This document shows positions 23,241-25,186 of a DNA stretch of 25,186 nucleotides, in pieces. This DNA is from Mobilitalea sp. (lineage in GTDB: Bacteria; Bacillota_A; Clostridia; Lachnospirales; Lachnospiraceae). Every line of letters begins with the position of its first letter. Position 1 is the stretch's first letter. The notes beneath the pieces are model-generated. The model was not told the DNA's origin. It did not search any database and saw nothing but the letters and a program-made list of their open reading frames with translations. Position numbers and translations under genes: made by a program. The stretch spans positions 1-25,186 of the forward strand of contig JARKQP010000283.1 of assembly GCA_029974875.1 (NCBI GenBank), given 5' to 3'.

Positions 23241-23440
23241 AATATAAGTTATCAGAAGTTGTCTTTTTAACTTCTGATAAAAGGCGCTGAATTTGCGCCG
23301 TGCATCCCGATTATTGAATCATGGTTTTGATTCAATAATATAAGTTATGGGAAGTTGTACTTTACTTCTGATAAAAGGCGCCGTATTTGCGCCGTGCAAA
23401 GTGTGCACCGATTATCGGAACATGTATTTAGTTCCGATAA
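23241..23440 (+). ncRNA. Tandem duplicated three-hairpin element, candidate structured RNA
   Basis: Two adjacent units, 23241-23336 and 23337-23440, each begin AATATAAGTTAT and contain three hairpins. Unit 1: H1 is TTATCAGAAGTT/AACTTCTGATAA (23249-23280), H2 is GGCGC/GCGCC (23283-23299), H3 is TTATTGAATC/GATTCAATAA (23311-23338). Unit 2: H1 is 23345-23374 with one mismatch, H2 is 23377-23393, H3 is TTATCGGAAC/GTTCCGATAA (23412-23440). H3 changes on both arms and keeps perfect pairing. The units end about 105 bases before ATG 23547. Confidence 0.7.
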
Positions 23441-23546
23441 TATGGAGAAAGACCACCATAGACATGCATACGGGAGAGTTCCAGGGAGTGTCTGGTAATA
23501 TAACAATCAATAATCACCCAATCATATAAATAGATGGAGGAAAAGT

Positions 23547-24461
23547 ATGAAATTAGGGTTTGTTAGTGCAATCTTGGATCAAAGTTCATTTGAAGAGGTT
23601 ATTGATACTGCCAGCGAATTAGGCTTTGGCTGCGTTGAGCTTGCCTGCTGGCCACAGGGAAAAGCAGAGCGCCGCTATGCAGGTGTGAGCCATCTGAATG
23701 TGGATGACCTGGATGATAAGAAAATAGAATATATTAAGGCTTATTGTGCCGGGAAGAAGGTCGAGATCTCATCCCTGGCATATTATCCGAATGCAATGGA
23801 TGCGGACCTGGAGAAAAGAAATGCTGCCATAGAGCATCTGAAGAAGCTTATCGTAGCAAGCAACCGCCTGGGAATTGGATTGGTCACCACCTTTATCGGC
23901 AGGGACCAGACAAAGACAGTGGAAGAAAATATTGAGCTCTTCAAGGAAATCTGGCCGCCGATCATTAAGCTGGCAGAAGAGAATAATGTTAAGGTTGCAA
24001 TTGAGAATTGTCCAATGCTTTTTGGCAGGGACCAGTGGCCTGGCGGGCAGAACCTGGCAACGACACCAAGCATCTGGAGACAGCTGTTTGAGCTTATTCC
24101 GAGCAAAAACTTCGGCTTAAACTATGATCCTTCCCATTTCGTATGGCAGATGATTGATTATATTAAGCCGATCTATGAATTTAAGGATAGAATTTTCCAT
24201 GTACATTATAAGGATATTAAGATTTACAGTGATAAGCTTAATGACGTGGGAATCATGGCGTATCCCTTAAGCTTTATGTCACCAAAGCTTCCGGGACTTG
24301 GTGATGTGGACTGGGGTAAATACGTCAGCGCTTTAACGGACATCGGTTATGACGGCTATACCTGCATTGAGGTAGAGGATAAAGCATTTGAAGGCTCCCA
24401 GGAAGCAGTTCTTAACAGCCTGAAGCTAAGCAAGAGATATATGGAGCAATTTGTAATCTGA
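23547..24461 (+). CDS. Xylose isomerase-like TIM-barrel protein (sugar isomerase/epimerase)
   Basis: 304 residues. Metal-site segments are complete and in order: VAIENCPMLFGRDQWPGGQN, GLNYDPSHFVWQMIDYIKPI, IFHVHYKDIKIY and YTCIEVEDKAFEGS. The start, KLGFVSAILDQSSFEEVIDT, is typical of IolE- and epimerase-like proteins in sugar catabolic clusters. GGAGG at 23536-23540 precedes ATG 23547. It differs from the DgpC-like proteins in length and in its ligand contexts, so it probably handles the released keto sugar rather than the glycosidic bond. The tandem structured element upstream suggests control at the RNA level. Confidence 0.87.
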   Translation: MKLGFVSAILDQSSFEEVIDTASELGFGCVELACWPQGKAERRYAGVSHLNVDDLDDKKIEYIKAYCAGKKVEISSLAYYPNAMDADLEKRNAAIEHLKKLIVASNRLGIGLVTTFIGRDQTKTVEENIELFKEIWPPIIKLAEENNVKVAIENCPMLFGRDQWPGGQNLATTPSIWRQLFELIPSKNFGLNYDPSHFVWQMIDYIKPIYEFKDRIFHVHYKDIKIYSDKLNDVGIMAYPLSFMSPKLPGLGDVDWGKYVSALTDIGYDGYTCIEVEDKAFEGSQEAVLNSLKLSKRYMEQFVI

Positions 24462-24463
24462 CT

Positions 24464-24523
24464 AGTACTGCCTTGTATAAATAGTGGGCGCTGTATTAAG
24501 TTAAACTGATGCAAGGTAGTACT
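24464..24523 (+). promoter_or_regulatory. Inverted repeat between the isomerase and the fourth dgpB-like gene
   Basis: AGTACTGCCTTG (24464-24475) pairs with CAAGGTAGTACT (24512-24523) with one G-U, around a 36-base centre. It begins three bases after the isomerase stop. There is no T tract, so it is more likely an RNA-stabilising or regulatory stem than a terminator. Confidence 0.4.
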
Positions 24524-24575
24524 TGGCCATAGCCGCAAGAAACAGTAATGGATAGAGATGAAGGAGGGCGCTTTC

Positions 24576-25037
24576 ATGGGATTGGTAATGAAGTTAAAAT
24601 TTACTGATATCCTAAGGGACGGCACATTGCGCAATTATTATGTGGATGGGCGGAAGCTGGGATTTCAGTTTGATGTAAGGTTAGGATATTACAGGGGACA
24701 CTTCCTGTCCGTCATTGATGAGCTTTCTGTTGAGGTGGACGGCGAAAAGGCGGATACCAATGATATAACCTTCTGCCTGAATGGGAAGGAATTTGGCATT
24801 GTAGAATTGAAGCAACAATTTTCTGAGTTTTGGAATATCATTGCCCCAGCAACAATCAAGGTCCACAAACCAGGTGGCCTTACCCCAGGAGAGCACGATG
24901 TCAGGCTGACTTTAATGCTTCACAGCCCATACATGCCCCTTCCGGGATCTAAGGAAGGAGAGCATAGCTATACGCCGATTGATATCTGTGACCAAAAAAT
25001 AATGGCTTTGGCTGACGAAGGGAGGAATCAGATATGA
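24576..25037 (+). CDS. dgpB: DgpB-like C-glycoside deglycosidase beta subunit, copy 4
   Basis: 153 residues. Family blocks are LGFQFDVRLGYYRGHFLSVI near the N-terminus, TFCLNGKEFGIVELKQQFSE, KPGGLTPGEHDVRLTLM, and a Pro/Gly-rich loop near the end as in copy 1. ATG 24576, eight bases after AAGGAGG at 24561-24567, is better supported than ATG 24558, which lies before the RBS. Its stop overlaps the next ATG (ATGA at 25034-25037), so it is translationally coupled to the DgpC-like frame that follows. This is the standard subunit-pair layout, unlike copies 1 and 2, which are separated from their dgpC by leader sequences. Confidence 0.83.
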   Translation: MGLVMKLKFTDILRDGTLRNYYVDGRKLGFQFDVRLGYYRGHFLSVIDELSVEVDGEKADTNDITFCLNGKEFGIVELKQQFSEFWNIIAPATIKVHKPGGLTPGEHDVRLTLMLHSPYMPLPGSKEGEHSYTPIDICDQKIMALADEGRNQI

Positions 25038-25186
25038 CAAAGGTAAAGATTGGGGTTACCCTGTATAGTTTTACTAAAGAGTATGTGTAGGGGGACTATA
25101 CCTTCGAGGAGTGTATCCGGCGTTGTGCAGAAAGTGGTGTTGACGGCTATGAGGTGGTCTCTACCCAGATGATTCCATCCTATACT
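25034..25186 (+). pseudogene. Start of a fourth dgpC-like gene with an in-frame TAG (runs off the window)
   Basis: ATG 25034 opens KVKIGVTLYSFTKEYV, matching the DgpC-like start at 10182. Codon 19 (25088-25090) is TAG, and the same frame then continues GDYTFEECIRRCAESG and DGYEVVSTQMIPSYT, again matching the family, to the end of the window. There is no length change, so this is a single substitution, most simply CAG or a similar codon to TAG. TAG ends many genes in this window, so ordinary read-through decoding is unlikely. It could be a nonsense mutation in one lineage, a sequencing error, or a recently lost gene. The remainder lies outside the window. Confidence 0.75.

Noticed and set aside
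23241..23440. CRISPR array
   Set aside because: Only two units, each about 100 bases, with hairpins throughout and no spacer-repeat alternation.
25088..25090. TAG read as pyrrolysine or a reassigned codon
   Set aside because: Many genes in the window end in TAG (for example at 147, 1149, 2052, 12961, 18764, 20765, 21820), and the paralog has an ordinary residue at this position.

Overview
The window looks like a chromosomal stretch of a low-to-moderate GC gut Firmicute of the Clostridia, most likely a Lachnospiraceae-type commensal. The reasons are strong AGGAGG-type ribosome binding sites, U-tailed hairpin terminators, LplB/YtcP-type sugar permeases and an AraC regulator fused to a GH39-like domain. 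This taxonomic call is inference. Every gene I support lies on the + strand.

Layout. (1) 1-4899: tail of a sugar-binding lipoprotein, a terminator-like hairpin, two ABC sugar permeases, two xylose-isomerase-like TIM-barrel proteins and a Gfo/Idh/MocA oxidoreductase. (2) 5237-5581: an isolated SnoaL-like protein with a strong terminator. (3) 5825-11156: dgpA-like oxidoreductase, a dgpB/dgpC-like pair, a nitroreductase with its own promoter, and a second dgpB/dgpC-like pair. (4) 11219-16217: CocE-type hydrolase, flavoprotein reductase and type-B carboxylesterase, with two copies of an intergenic palindromic repeat. (5) 16347-18764: AraC regulator with a C-terminal GH39-like domain, under its own promoter. 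(6) 18862-19333: a small ParE/RelE-type toxin-antitoxin module. (7) 19553-25186: a third dgpB with a degenerate dgpC, another Gfo/Idh/MocA gene, a second dgpA, a tandem structured leader, a TIM-barrel isomerase, a fourth dgpB, and the start of a fourth dgpC that carries an in-frame TAG.

How it may work together. Characterised DgpA-type enzymes oxidise the C3 hydroxyl of the sugar of a glycoside, and the DgpB-DgpC complex then cleaves the activated C- or O-glycosidic bond by elimination. Here there are two DgpA-like proteins, two further Gfo/Idh/MocA enzymes, four DgpB-like subunits and four DgpC-like partners, one eroded at its metal site and one interrupted. Sugar uptake, extra TIM-barrel epimerases, two esterase-type hydrolases and a flavin reductase complete what looks like an expanded catabolic island for plant glycosides, possibly acylated or aromatic ones. 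The substrates cannot be read from the sequence.

The most unusual signals are non-coding. One is a repeated 5' leader with covarying and mutually exclusive stems, placed directly before three genes (2064-2149, 6936-7025, 7574-7662) with a fragmentary fourth before 10182. The other is a tandemly duplicated three-hairpin element with covariation at 23241-23440. I saw no tRNA, rRNA, transposase or CRISPR array.
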